Assembly (NCBI GenBank): GCA_964584325.1
Contig: CAZOZP010000061.1
Span: 1 to 18,770, forward strand
Direction: 5' to 3'
Origin: CAZOZP01 sp964584325
GTDB lineage: Bacteria > Bacteroidota > Ignavibacteria > Ignavibacteriales > Melioribacteraceae
Length of the DNA: 18,770 nt
A program made the position numbers and the translations under genes. This document shows positions 1-6,985 of this stretch, piece after piece. Positions within the stretch are counted from its first letter, which is position 1. Each line of letters opens with the position of its first letter. A model generated the notes under the pieces. It did no database searches. It worked only from the letters and a program-made list of their open reading frames with translations, and was not told where the DNA came from.

Positions 1-4
1 ATTT

Positions 5-53
5 AATCTAATAAATCATTTTAATCAAAAAAATCATACAAATCACAGTTCAG
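5..53. repeat. 9-nt tandem array (AATC-N5 units)
   Basis: The tetramer AATC recurs at exactly 9-nt spacing at 5, 14, 23, 32 and 41. The fifth unit runs into the non-repeated tail CACAGTTCAGAC (44-55 region). The five bases after each AATC are A/T-rich and degenerate. The array starts at the window edge and may continue to the left, so it could be the tail of an upstream gene or of a dispersed repeat. No function can be assigned from this sequence alone. Confidence 0.6.
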
Positions 54-112
54 ACCATGTCAGTGTAATTAGAAATGCAATCGAAAAACTAGGAAATAAA
101 ATCTGACAACAC

Positions 113-152
113 TTTGTTACCCTGTCACTCTTTCACTTTGTCACTTTTCATC
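113..152. repeat. 8-nt tandem array (consensus about TTTGTCAC)
   Basis: Five contiguous 8-nt units start at 113, 121, 129, 137 and 145. They match a TTTGTCAC-like consensus with 1-4 substitutions each, and the last unit is the most diverged. The strand is pyrimidine-rich. The array lies 100 nt upstream of the PfkB-type kinase gene and does not overlap a credible reading frame. It is distinct in period and sequence from the 9-nt array at 5-53. Confidence 0.55.
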
Positions 153-241
153 TTTACCTTATTCCCTAATTCCTTGAAAATGACAAATTTCTTGAATCTT
201 ATAAGGGATAGAACTATTTTTGAACTATCACTTAAAATAAT

Positions 242-253
242 GGAGGTATTTTG
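242..253 (+). promoter_or_regulatory. Shine-Dalgarno GGAGG deciding a TTG start
   Basis: A perfect GGAGG (242-246) lies 4 nt before TTG at 251. An ATG at 240-242 overlaps the Shine-Dalgarno but is in another frame and terminates after seven codons. The TTG is therefore the start best supported for the kinase, whose family N-terminus (LLIVGSVALD) begins right after it. Confidence 0.7.
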
Positions 254-1153
254 GGACTCTTAATTGTGGGCTCTGTTGCTCTTGATGATGTCGAAACCCC
301 TTTCGGAAAGGTTGAAGCTGCTCTGGGCGGTTCAGCAACCTTCATTTCTGTAACTGCAAGTTATTTTACTGCACCTGTTCACGTAGTAGGTGTTGTGGGA
401 GAAGACTTCGGAGACAATATTCTGGAATTTGAAAACCGAAATATTGATATAGAAGGTCTGCAGGTAATTAAAGGCGGTAAGACATTTCACTGGAGCGGGA
501 AGTACCATTACGACCTCAATGTGAGAGATACTCTTGCTACCGACTTAAATGTGTTTGAGTTCTTTGACCCTGTTATTCCTGAAAAATATGTTAACGACAG
601 ATTTGTAATATTGGGAAATATTCAACCCTCGCTTCAGATGAAAGTTCTCGACAGACTGAATAAACCATCCTTTGTGGTATGCGATACAATGAACCTGTGG
701 ATTGATATTGCAAAAGATGATCTGATAAAAGTTTTCGGCCGTTCAGACGTTGTTATAATTAACGATTCTGAAGCAAGACTTCTTACAAACGAACCGAATC
801 TCATTAAAGCCGCAAAAATAGTTCTCGGAATGGGTCCGAAATATGTAATAATTAAAAAAGGCGAACACGGAGCACTGTTATTTTCTGAAGATACAATATT
901 CTCGGCGCCTGCATATCCTTTGGAAAATATTTTTGATCCTACCGGTGCGGGTGATACTTTTGCAGGTGGATTTACTGCATATCTTCATAAAACAGGCGAT
1001 CTTAGCTTTGAAAATATGAAAAAGGCAGTTATTTACGGGAGCGCAATGGCTTCGTTCTGCGTTGAAAAATTCAGTATTGCAGGCATTGCCGACCTGAATA
1101 ATCTTATGATCAGCGACAGATATGCTGAATTCAAGAAATTGTCGGAATTCTGA
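251..1153 (+). CDS. PfkB-family (ribokinase-like) carbohydrate/nucleoside kinase
   Basis: Probable cytoplasmic ATP-dependent kinase of the ribokinase/PfkB superfamily, 300 aa, the usual length. The N-terminal strand LLIVGSVALD and the glycine-rich ALGGSAT segment (24-30) match the substrate side of the fold. The C-terminal signature DPTGAGDTFAGGF (229-241) supplies the anion hole and the expected catalytic base Asp235, and KKGEHGA (202-208) precedes the nucleotide site. It starts at TTG behind a perfect GGAGG. It is first in an operon with mtnA (2 nt gap), recO and an HtrA protease. The mtnA linkage raises the possibility of a role in methylthioribose or nucleoside salvage. However, MtnK methylthioribose kinases belong to a different fold, so the substrate is an inference only. 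Family assignment is firm, substrate is unknown. Confidence 0.9.
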   Translation: MGLLIVGSVALDDVETPFGKVEAALGGSATFISVTASYFTAPVHVVGVVGEDFGDNILEFENRNIDIEGLQVIKGGKTFHWSGKYHYDLNVRDTLATDLNVFEFFDPVIPEKYVNDRFVILGNIQPSLQMKVLDRLNKPSFVVCDTMNLWIDIAKDDLIKVFGRSDVVIINDSEARLLTNEPNLIKAAKIVLGMGPKYVIIKKGEHGALLFSEDTIFSAPAYPLENIFDPTGAGDTFAGGFTAYLHKTGDLSFENMKKAVIYGSAMASFCVEKFSIAGIADLNNLMISDRYAEFKKLSEF

Positions 1154-1155
1154 TT

Positions 1156-2163
1156 ATGTCAGAATCATACCATTGTTTGAAGTTTGAAAACGAATGCCTG
1201 AGCTTTATGAATCAGGTTAAACTTCCGCTGATTGAAGAATATGTCGTAACAGATAATTATGAGAGAATTGCCGAAGCAATTGAAAAACTTGAAATCCGCG
1301 GTGCCCCTGCTATAGGAATTGCCGCGGCCTATGCCCTTGCTTTCTCAATGAAGGAAATGAGCGAACAAAACGTTTTCGAAACCGCCTTCTCCAGACTTGC
1401 TTCAACCAGACCTACGGCGGTTAATCTCTTTTGGGCACTAAATTCAATGAAAAAAGTGTATCTTGAAAATAAAGAAGCTGCAAATATATATGAAATTCTT
1501 AAAAACGAAGCCGTTCGAATTCATAATGACGATATTGAGAAATGTTTTAGAATCGGAGAAAACGGATTATCTCTTTTTAAGAAAAAGACAACAGTATTAA
1601 CTCACTGCAATACAGGTAAACTTGCCACGGGCGGCAACGGTACGGCTTTTAATGTAATCCTTTCGGCTTTTAATGAGGGCCTCGTTGAATTAGTCTATGC
1701 AGATGAAACTCGTCCTCTGCTTCAAGGCTCAAGACTTACGGCATTCGAATTAGATAAATGCGGTATTCCATTCAAGATTGTTCCGGATTCAGCAGCTGCA
1801 TTTTTGATGAAGCAAGGGAAAATCGGACTCGCAGTTACCGGAGCAGACAGGATTGCGGCAAATGGTGACTCCGCAAATAAAATAGGCACTTACAGTCTTG
1901 CCGTTAACTGCAAATATCACAAAATTCCGTTCTATATTGCCGCTCCCACATCAACAATTGATATCAATTCAAAAACCGGAAGCGATATTGTTATTGAAGA
2001 AAGAAAAAAAAGTGAGTTAACGGAAGTTCACGGTAATGAAATTACGAAAAACACTTTCGATGTATATAATCCGGCTTTTGATGTAACTCCGGCAGAATTA
2101 ATTACGGGAATAATTACCGAGGAAACGGTTTTTTCATATCCGTATAATTTTAAAAATGTCTGA
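1156..2163 (+). CDS. mtnA: S-methyl-5-thioribose-1-phosphate isomerase
   Basis: Cytoplasmic aldose-ketose isomerase of the methionine salvage pathway. It converts 5-methylthioribose-1-phosphate to methylthioribulose-1-phosphate and belongs to the eIF2B-alpha/beta/delta-related family. The length of 335 aa is typical. Visible motifs are RGAPAIGIAAAYA (48-60), THCNTGKLATGG (149-160), YADETRPLLQGSRLTAFEL (181-199) and AVTGADRIAANGD (226-238). Cys151 and Asp231 align with the catalytic Cys160 and Asp240 described for the Bacillus subtilis enzyme, with a constant offset of 9. The start lies 2 nt after the kinase stop, and the end overlaps the recO start by 8 nt, so translational coupling is likely. 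No other mtn gene is present in the window. Confidence 0.96.
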   Translation: MSESYHCLKFENECLSFMNQVKLPLIEEYVVTDNYERIAEAIEKLEIRGAPAIGIAAAYALAFSMKEMSEQNVFETAFSRLASTRPTAVNLFWALNSMKKVYLENKEAANIYEILKNEAVRIHNDDIEKCFRIGENGLSLFKKKTTVLTHCNTGKLATGGNGTAFNVILSAFNEGLVELVYADETRPLLQGSRLTAFELDKCGIPFKIVPDSAAAFLMKQGKIGLAVTGADRIAANGDSANKIGTYSLAVNCKYHKIPFYIAAPTSTIDINSKTGSDIVIEERKKSELTEVHGNEITKNTFDVYNPAFDVTPAELITGIITEETVFSYPYNFKNV

Positions 2164-2890
2164 GATAATCAAAACAAACGCATTTCTGTTGGGAAAGCTT
2201 AATTACGGTGAATCAAGTAAAATTCTTAAGCTTTATACAGAATCAGCCGGAAAGATTTCCGCGATGGCTAAGGGCAGCAGGTCTATGAAAAGCGGCCGCG
2301 GAAATATTCTGGACTATTTTAATCTTATCGAGATAATTTATTACAGCAAACCTAACAGAGAAATACAGGTTATTTCTTCATACGAACTGCTTGAGCATTA
2401 CAATGAACTTACCGCTGATTTCCTTAAGAATGTATATGCTTCCGCAGTAATTGAACTTACGTCTGTGATTGTGCCGGAAAATGAGCCGGATAAAAAGCTG
2501 TTTGAAGCATTAAAACGAATGCTTTCACTTATGAATCTCCGAAATGCCGCAACAAAGCTTCTCTTCTCAAAATATTTTCTTTTCATAATTAAGCATGCCG
2601 GATATGAGTTTTCATTTGACACCTGCGAAGGATGCGGAAAGGTATTCGGACAGGAAAGTTTGTTCGCAGATATTGACAGCGGGAACTATTGTGCAGAATG
2701 TTCACGCGACAGAAAAATTTCATTTCATTTTACTCCGGAACTTTTGAATTTACTCAAATGTATAAGCCGCAAGAATTTTGATAATCAATACAATGAGTCG
2801 GATTTAGATAAAATTATTACGTTTATGGAAAAATTTTTAATTCATCATCTTCCCGAATTCAAGGGAATCAAATCACTAAAACTTTTATAA
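2156..2890 (+). CDS. recO: DNA repair protein RecO
   Basis: RecF-pathway recombination mediator that helps load RecA on SSB-coated DNA with RecR, and anneals strands. At 244 aa it has normal family length. It has an N-terminal OB-fold segment (about 1-80, including the basic AMAKGSRSMKSGRG stretch at 36-49), then the helical domain with a four-cysteine zinc site (Cys157, Cys160, Cys179, Cys182: CEGC and CAEC). The ATG lies inside the last codons of mtnA (8 nt overlap), which implies coupled translation. The HtrA gene begins 13 nt downstream. The neighbours are functionally unrelated, so this looks like a housekeeping operon rather than a pathway cluster. Confidence 0.94.
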   Translation: MSEIIKTNAFLLGKLNYGESSKILKLYTESAGKISAMAKGSRSMKSGRGNILDYFNLIEIIYYSKPNREIQVISSYELLEHYNELTADFLKNVYASAVIELTSVIVPENEPDKKLFEALKRMLSLMNLRNAATKLLFSKYFLFIIKHAGYEFSFDTCEGCGKVFGQESLFADIDSGNYCAECSRDRKISFHFTPELLNLLKCISRKNFDNQYNESDLDKIITFMEKFLIHHLPEFKGIKSLKLL

Positions 2891-2903
2891 TACGGGGAAT
2901 ACA

Positions 2904-4388
2904 ATGAAAAACAGAAAATTGTTCAGCAGTTTTTTGCTTATTAGCGCAGGTATCGTTTTCGGGGCAATTCTGGTAAGCGGGTTCGGCTGGGTTAGACCCG
3001 GTTATGCTGATATTCAGGTGGGTGCGAAAGAACCTCCCGTCAGTTCAATCAGCAATGAATTGAATGCTTTTAATCAGGCATTTGTTGATGTGGCAGATAA
3101 AGTTACTCCGTCTATTGTTCAAATAAAAGTAATCAGCAGAGCTAAATCAAATCCAATGGAAGAAAGATTCAGATTTTTCTTTCCTTTCTTTGATGATAAT
3201 ACTCCAAGAGAACAAATGGGTGCCGGAAGCGGAATTTTGATGACGGCAGACGGATATATTCTTACAAATAATCACGTTGTTGAAAATGCTACCAATATGA
3301 CTGTCGTGATGCAGGATAACAGAGAGTTTGAAGCCGAAATGATAGGAACAGATCCGCTTACTGATCTGGCTGTTATAAAGATTGACGGAGATAAGCTCCC
3401 GGCGGCATATTTCGGAGATTCAGACGGAATAAAAGTTGGTCAGTGGGTTATGGCAATTGGAAATCCGATGTCCTTAACATCTACGGTTACAGCAGGAATT
3501 ATAAGTGCCAAGGGAAGAAGCCTGCGTCTGATTAACGACAGATACGGCATAGAAAATTTTATTCAGACTGATGCCGCCATAAATCCCGGTAACAGCGGCG
3601 GAGCATTAGTTGATTTAAGCGGTGCGGTTATAGGAGTTAACACTGCAATAGCTACAAACGGACAGTCGGGGAGCTACATCGGATACGGATTTGCAATTCC
3701 GATCAATATGGCAAAAAACATTGCTCGCGATCTTATTGCTAACGGCAAAGTTACCAGAGGCTACATAGGTGTAAGTATTTCCGAGGTTGATGCTGCTACT
3801 GCTAAGGCCGTGGGACTTGATGCCCCTAAAGGAATTATGATTCAGGACGTTGTGAAAGACGGAGCGGCTTCCGGGGAAGATATAAAAGCAGGGGATATAA
3901 TTCTTAAGATAGATTCAAAAGAGGTAAATAAGCCAAATGAACTTCAGGCACATGTTGCAACTAAAAGAGCAGGTGACGAAGTTAAATTGACTATTTTCAG
4001 AGACGGCAGGGAATTATCACGAACTGTTAAACTGAAATCAAAAGATAATGAAGAAAATGAAGTAAAAGTTTCTAAATCGGACACAAAAAAGGAAGAACCT
4101 GCCGCAGAAAAAGTGTTCGATGATCTCGGACTTACAGTAAGAAATATGACTAAAGATGAACTAAGATCTTACAGCCTGGATAACGGAATAATGGTAGTTA
4201 ATACAAAGCGGTTAAGCAAGTCGGAAAAATTATTTAAAGGTGAAGTTATCACTGAAGTTGACCGCAAGATCATTTCCAATGTGGAAGACTTTTCTGAGGC
4301 TGTGGCAAATAAAAAATCCGGAGCAGTTCTTTTGCGGCTGGTAAATAAAAACGGCGATACACGTTTTGCAGGAATAGAAATTAAATAA
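2904..4388 (+). CDS. Do/DegP-family (HtrA) periplasmic serine endoprotease
   Basis: Envelope protease/chaperone of the S1C family that degrades misfolded exported proteins; 494 aa. Residues 1-28 form a basic start plus a hydrophobic segment that acts as signal peptide or uncleaved anchor; Ala35 of GYADIQ is a possible cleavage site. The trypsin-like domain (about 50-275) has a complete triad: His124 in TNNHVV, Asp154 in DPLTDLAVIKI and Ser231 in NPGNSGGALV. PDZ1 spans about 285-378. A lysine/glutamate-rich linker (380-403) leads to a more diverged PDZ2 (about 404-490). A GGGGAA-like ribosome site precedes the ATG. It is the last gene of the operon, followed by a strong terminator. DegP, DegQ and DegS-like roles cannot be separated from sequence, but the two PDZ domains favour a DegP/DegQ type. 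Confidence 0.94.
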   Translation: MKNRKLFSSFLLISAGIVFGAILVSGFGWVRPGYADIQVGAKEPPVSSISNELNAFNQAFVDVADKVTPSIVQIKVISRAKSNPMEERFRFFFPFFDDNTPREQMGAGSGILMTADGYILTNNHVVENATNMTVVMQDNREFEAEMIGTDPLTDLAVIKIDGDKLPAAYFGDSDGIKVGQWVMAIGNPMSLTSTVTAGIISAKGRSLRLINDRYGIENFIQTDAAINPGNSGGALVDLSGAVIGVNTAIATNGQSGSYIGYGFAIPINMAKNIARDLIANGKVTRGYIGVSISEVDAATAKAVGLDAPKGIMIQDVVKDGAASGEDIKAGDIILKIDSKEVNKPNELQAHVATKRAGDEVKLTIFRDGRELSRTVKLKSKDNEENEVKVSKSDTKKEEPAAEKVFDDLGLTVRNMTKDELRSYSLDNGIMVVNTKRLSKSEKLFKGEVITEVDRKIISNVEDFSEAVANKKSGAVLLRLVNKNGDTRFAGIEIK

Positions 4389-4410
4389 GCACCTCTCCTT
4401 AATTGTTATA

Positions 4411-4441
4411 AGCCGGCAGTCTTTTCTGATGCCGGCTTTTT
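4411..4441 (+). terminator. Rho-independent terminator after the HtrA gene
   Basis: A perfect 8-bp GC-rich stem (AGCCGGCA at 4411-4418 with TGCCGGCT at 4430-4437) encloses an 11-nt loop and runs directly into a T tract at 4437-4441 on the plus strand. It lies 22 nt after the stop codon. On the minus strand the same stem is followed by TTATAACAATT, a poor U tract, so it would terminate the converging methyltransferase genes only weakly. Confidence 0.9.
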
Positions 4442-4454
4442 ATTTATAAGCAGA

Positions 4455-5597
4455 TTAAGCGATAAGAATTTGTGGGTTTAATCCTTTACCGGAAAGAATT
4501 GACCTGATTTCCTCTTCGTAAACCGGATTCATAATTATTACCGTATCCGGATTAATAGAATCCAGATCATCCGGGGAAACAATTTTCTGTCCGGTACCAG
4601 GAACAAACTTATTGTGTTTGCGCGGATTAAGATCAATGATAAACTCTACCTGATGAGGATTAATCAAATTAAGAAAAGTAACTCCTTTTGAGCCGGCTCC
4701 CCAAAGAATTATCTTTTCTTCTGCTTTTTCCCTTGTAATTTCATCCCAGTATTCGAGTTTTTTCCCGAACTGTTCAGAAAAATTACTAATAAGTGAATCA
4801 TATGCTTCAGGAACAGTAACTTTATTTTCGGGAATACTGCTTAAGCCGGCTTCAATACACAGATACTGTCCCATAAATTTTTCATAAATATCCAGCACTT
4901 TGAATCCGTTGTTTTTGAAAAGCCAGGTAAGAGATGCAGGGGTAAAGTAAGAGCAATGTTCGTAAATAATATCCCAAATACCTAAATCTTTTACAGTATA
5001 TAAGGCATTGGGTACTTCAAAAAATACAGTTGAGTTTTCAGTTATTGCATCTGAAACCGATTTGATTAATGTTTCAGGTCTTTCTATATGTTCAAGAACG
5101 TGCCTGCACAAGAGCAAATCAGCTTGTATATCCTTATACTCTTCAGAAAAATAATCATTAATAAATTCAATGTTAAAATCTGAATCGCTTTCAGAAGGAA
5201 CATAGCTTTTGTCGAAACCGTATCCCTTGTTATTGCCATCAGTAGTTATCATTTTCAGGAAATCACCCTTGCCGCATCCTACATCAACAACAGTTTTATT
5301 CCGTATATCGTATTTATCGATAAGATTTTTTGCGAGCGACTTAGCAAAGTCGTTGAATTTGGGCGAAAAGTGAAGAGAGTTCTCATATTCTTTCCCATAT
5401 TCAAGAAGTTCAGGATCAAAGGCGGCATTGAATATGTGACCGCAATTGCTGCAGTAGAAAAGAGCTATGCGTCCGTGAACAGCTTCCAGTGCTTCTTCGG
5501 CAGTATCAAACAGAACATTGCAGAAAACCGGCACTTCCGGTATTTCAATTATTTCTTTAATAAAACTTGAAGAACAAGAATTACATTTAGTTTTCAT
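4455..5597 (-). CDS. Three-domain class I SAM-dependent C-methyltransferase (paralog 2)
   Basis: Predicted cytosolic methyltransferase with the NovU/TylC3-type architecture known from deoxysugar C-methyltransferases; 380 aa. An N-terminal zinc-binding domain has Cys5-x2-Cys8 and Cys49-x2-Cys52. The Rossmann domain has SAM motif I VDVGCGKGDF (104-113) and a post-motif LEHIERP (169-175). The YEHCSYF motif (212-218) matches the EHxSYF segment that carries the catalytic His in this family. The C-terminal domain has ILWGAGSKG (297-305) and MNPVYEEEI (356-364). It starts 4 nt after the stop of its paralog at 5602 with no obvious Shine-Dalgarno, which suggests translational coupling. No nucleotide-sugar biosynthesis or glycosyltransferase genes are adjacent, so the acceptor substrate is unknown. 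Confidence 0.86.
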   Translation of the reverse strand: MKTKCNSCSSSFIKEIIEIPEVPVFCNVLFDTAEEALEAVHGRIALFYCSNCGHIFNAAFDPELLEYGKEYENSLHFSPKFNDFAKSLAKNLIDKYDIRNKTVVDVGCGKGDFLKMITTDGNNKGYGFDKSYVPSESDSDFNIEFINDYFSEEYKDIQADLLLCRHVLEHIERPETLIKSVSDAITENSTVFFEVPNALYTVKDLGIWDIIYEHCSYFTPASLTWLFKNNGFKVLDIYEKFMGQYLCIEAGLSSIPENKVTVPEAYDSLISNFSEQFGKKLEYWDEITREKAEEKIILWGAGSKGVTFLNLINPHQVEFIIDLNPRKHNKFVPGTGQKIVSPDDLDSINPDTVIIMNPVYEEEIRSILSGKGLNPQILIA

Positions 5598-5601
5598 TTT
5601 G

Positions 5602-6792
5602 CTATTTGAAGTCTATTGTTAATATCTCAGGGTGAAGACCTTTATCAGAAAGATCTTGTGATACTTCATTCTTATATACTGGATTCATGATAATTACTAT
5701 ATCCGGCTTATAACTCTGAAGAAATTCCGGTGAAACTATTTGCTGTCCCGTTCCAGCCAGAAAGGTATTATGTTTATAAGGATTGATATCAACGGCGTAT
5801 TCAATCTCTTTATATATTCCAAGTGTTGTAAGAAAGGCCACTGCTTTGGAACCTCCGCCCCACAGCACAGTCTTTTTGCCTGCTTTATGAAAATCCGTTA
5901 AAGTGTTTTTCCAATCCTCGAGACGTGGTCTTATTCCATTTTCAAAATTATCTTTAAGAGCCTTCAAATAAGATAAATCAGGTGTTCCTGTTTCGGAACT
6001 ATTGATTTCGGCAGGGAGCGATTCAATCATTAAATATTGTCCGCCGTATTCAACCGCTTTTTCCAAAACATTAAATCCGGCTTTACGGAAAACGTAATCC
6101 AATGCCCCGGCATTGAAATATGAACAGTGTTCGTAATAAATATCCCAGAAACCGAAATCAGACAGAACTCTTTCAACATCCGGCACCTGGAAGAAAACAA
6201 CCGTTTCGAATCTTTCGCCGATTGATTTTCTCACAGTTCTTACAAAATCATAAGTCTCGGGAATATGTTCAAGAGTCATTTTACAGGCAACGAAATCGCC
6301 GTGATAATCTGTATATTTTTCAGAATAGAAATCCTTTATAAAAACTGTATGATCTTTTGCTGCGCCGGTATTTCTTTCATCTATATATGCCGGATCAAAT
6401 CCGATCCCTTTATTGTGGCCGAGTTCACAGATAAGATTTAGAAATTCTCCTTTACCGCAGCCTATTTCAATAATTTCCTTGTTGCGAAGTCCGTGCTTTT
6501 CAATAAGTCTTTCAGCCAAAGCTTTATGGAATTTACTGAAAGTTTCTGAAAACCCCTGAGTCTCTTCATATTTGGAAGAATATTCGTGAAGTGATTTATC
6601 AAAGGCAGTATTGGTTATAAATCCGCAATGATTGCAAAAACCGAGTTTAATATTTCCTTTAGGATAGTTTAGAGCTTCTTCTTTCGTTTCCATTAAAAGC
6701 ACACTGTGAACCGGAACTGAAGAAACTTCATAGAATATTTCGGTTTCTTCTTTAAAGCAGTTCGGACAAACTTTTCCTGAACCGTAACCCAT
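5602..6792 (-). CDS. Three-domain class I SAM-dependent C-methyltransferase (paralog 1)
   Basis: Paralog of the adjacent gene with the same domain order; 396 aa from the start chosen here. The zinc cysteines are Cys9-x2-Cys12 and Cys53-x2-Cys56. SAM motif I reads IEIGCGKGEF, followed by TLEHIPE, YYEHCSYF and the C-terminal TVLWGGGSKA and MNPVYKNEV segments. I prefer ATG 6790-6792: it has an AAAGGG ribosome site 5 nt upstream, and the zinc-binding domain begins right after it. A further in-frame ATG at 6826-6828 would add 12 residues but has no Shine-Dalgarno. As promoter-proximal gene of the minus-strand pair it faces the divergent T9SS cargo gene. The substrate is unknown. The two proteins probably arose by tandem duplication and then diverged considerably, so they may act on different acceptors. 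Confidence 0.85.
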   Translation of the reverse strand: MGYGSGKVCPNCFKEETEIFYEVSSVPVHSVLLMETKEEALNYPKGNIKLGFCNHCGFITNTAFDKSLHEYSSKYEETQGFSETFSKFHKALAERLIEKHGLRNKEIIEIGCGKGEFLNLICELGHNKGIGFDPAYIDERNTGAAKDHTVFIKDFYSEKYTDYHGDFVACKMTLEHIPETYDFVRTVRKSIGERFETVVFFQVPDVERVLSDFGFWDIYYEHCSYFNAGALDYVFRKAGFNVLEKAVEYGGQYLMIESLPAEINSSETGTPDLSYLKALKDNFENGIRPRLEDWKNTLTDFHKAGKKTVLWGGGSKAVAFLTTLGIYKEIEYAVDINPYKHNTFLAGTGQQIVSPEFLQSYKPDIVIIMNPVYKNEVSQDLSDKGLHPEILTIDFK

Positions 6793-6985
6793 TGTAACCC
6801 TTTCGATAAAAAATAAATCTATTGCCATTAAGATAACAATATAAACCGATATTTAATAGTTTACTGTAAAAATATTGTGATTAAGATAACTTTCCGTAAT
6901 GACCGGACAAAAAAGACACTATGGCATATTTACATTTATAATATATATTTATATTTTTCCCATAGGCATTTTGAAAGGGCTTAAG
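6793..6985. promoter_or_regulatory. Divergent intergenic region
   Basis: This 193-nt AT-rich gap separates the minus-strand methyltransferase pair from the plus-strand T9SS cargo gene, so it must hold promoters for both. The stretch at about 6930-6960 is almost pure A/T with overlapping TATA-like hexamers. I cannot single out one -10/-35 pair. A plus-strand frame from ATG 6899 runs through it into the cargo gene, but lacks a Shine-Dalgarno and would put 29 non-signal residues before a normal signal peptide. Confidence 0.5.

Noticed and set aside
6899..6985. In-frame N-terminal extension of the T9SS cargo from ATG 6899
   Set aside because: There is no ribosome site, the composition is hydrophobic and A/T-driven, and a good Shine-Dalgarno plus signal peptide begin at 6986.
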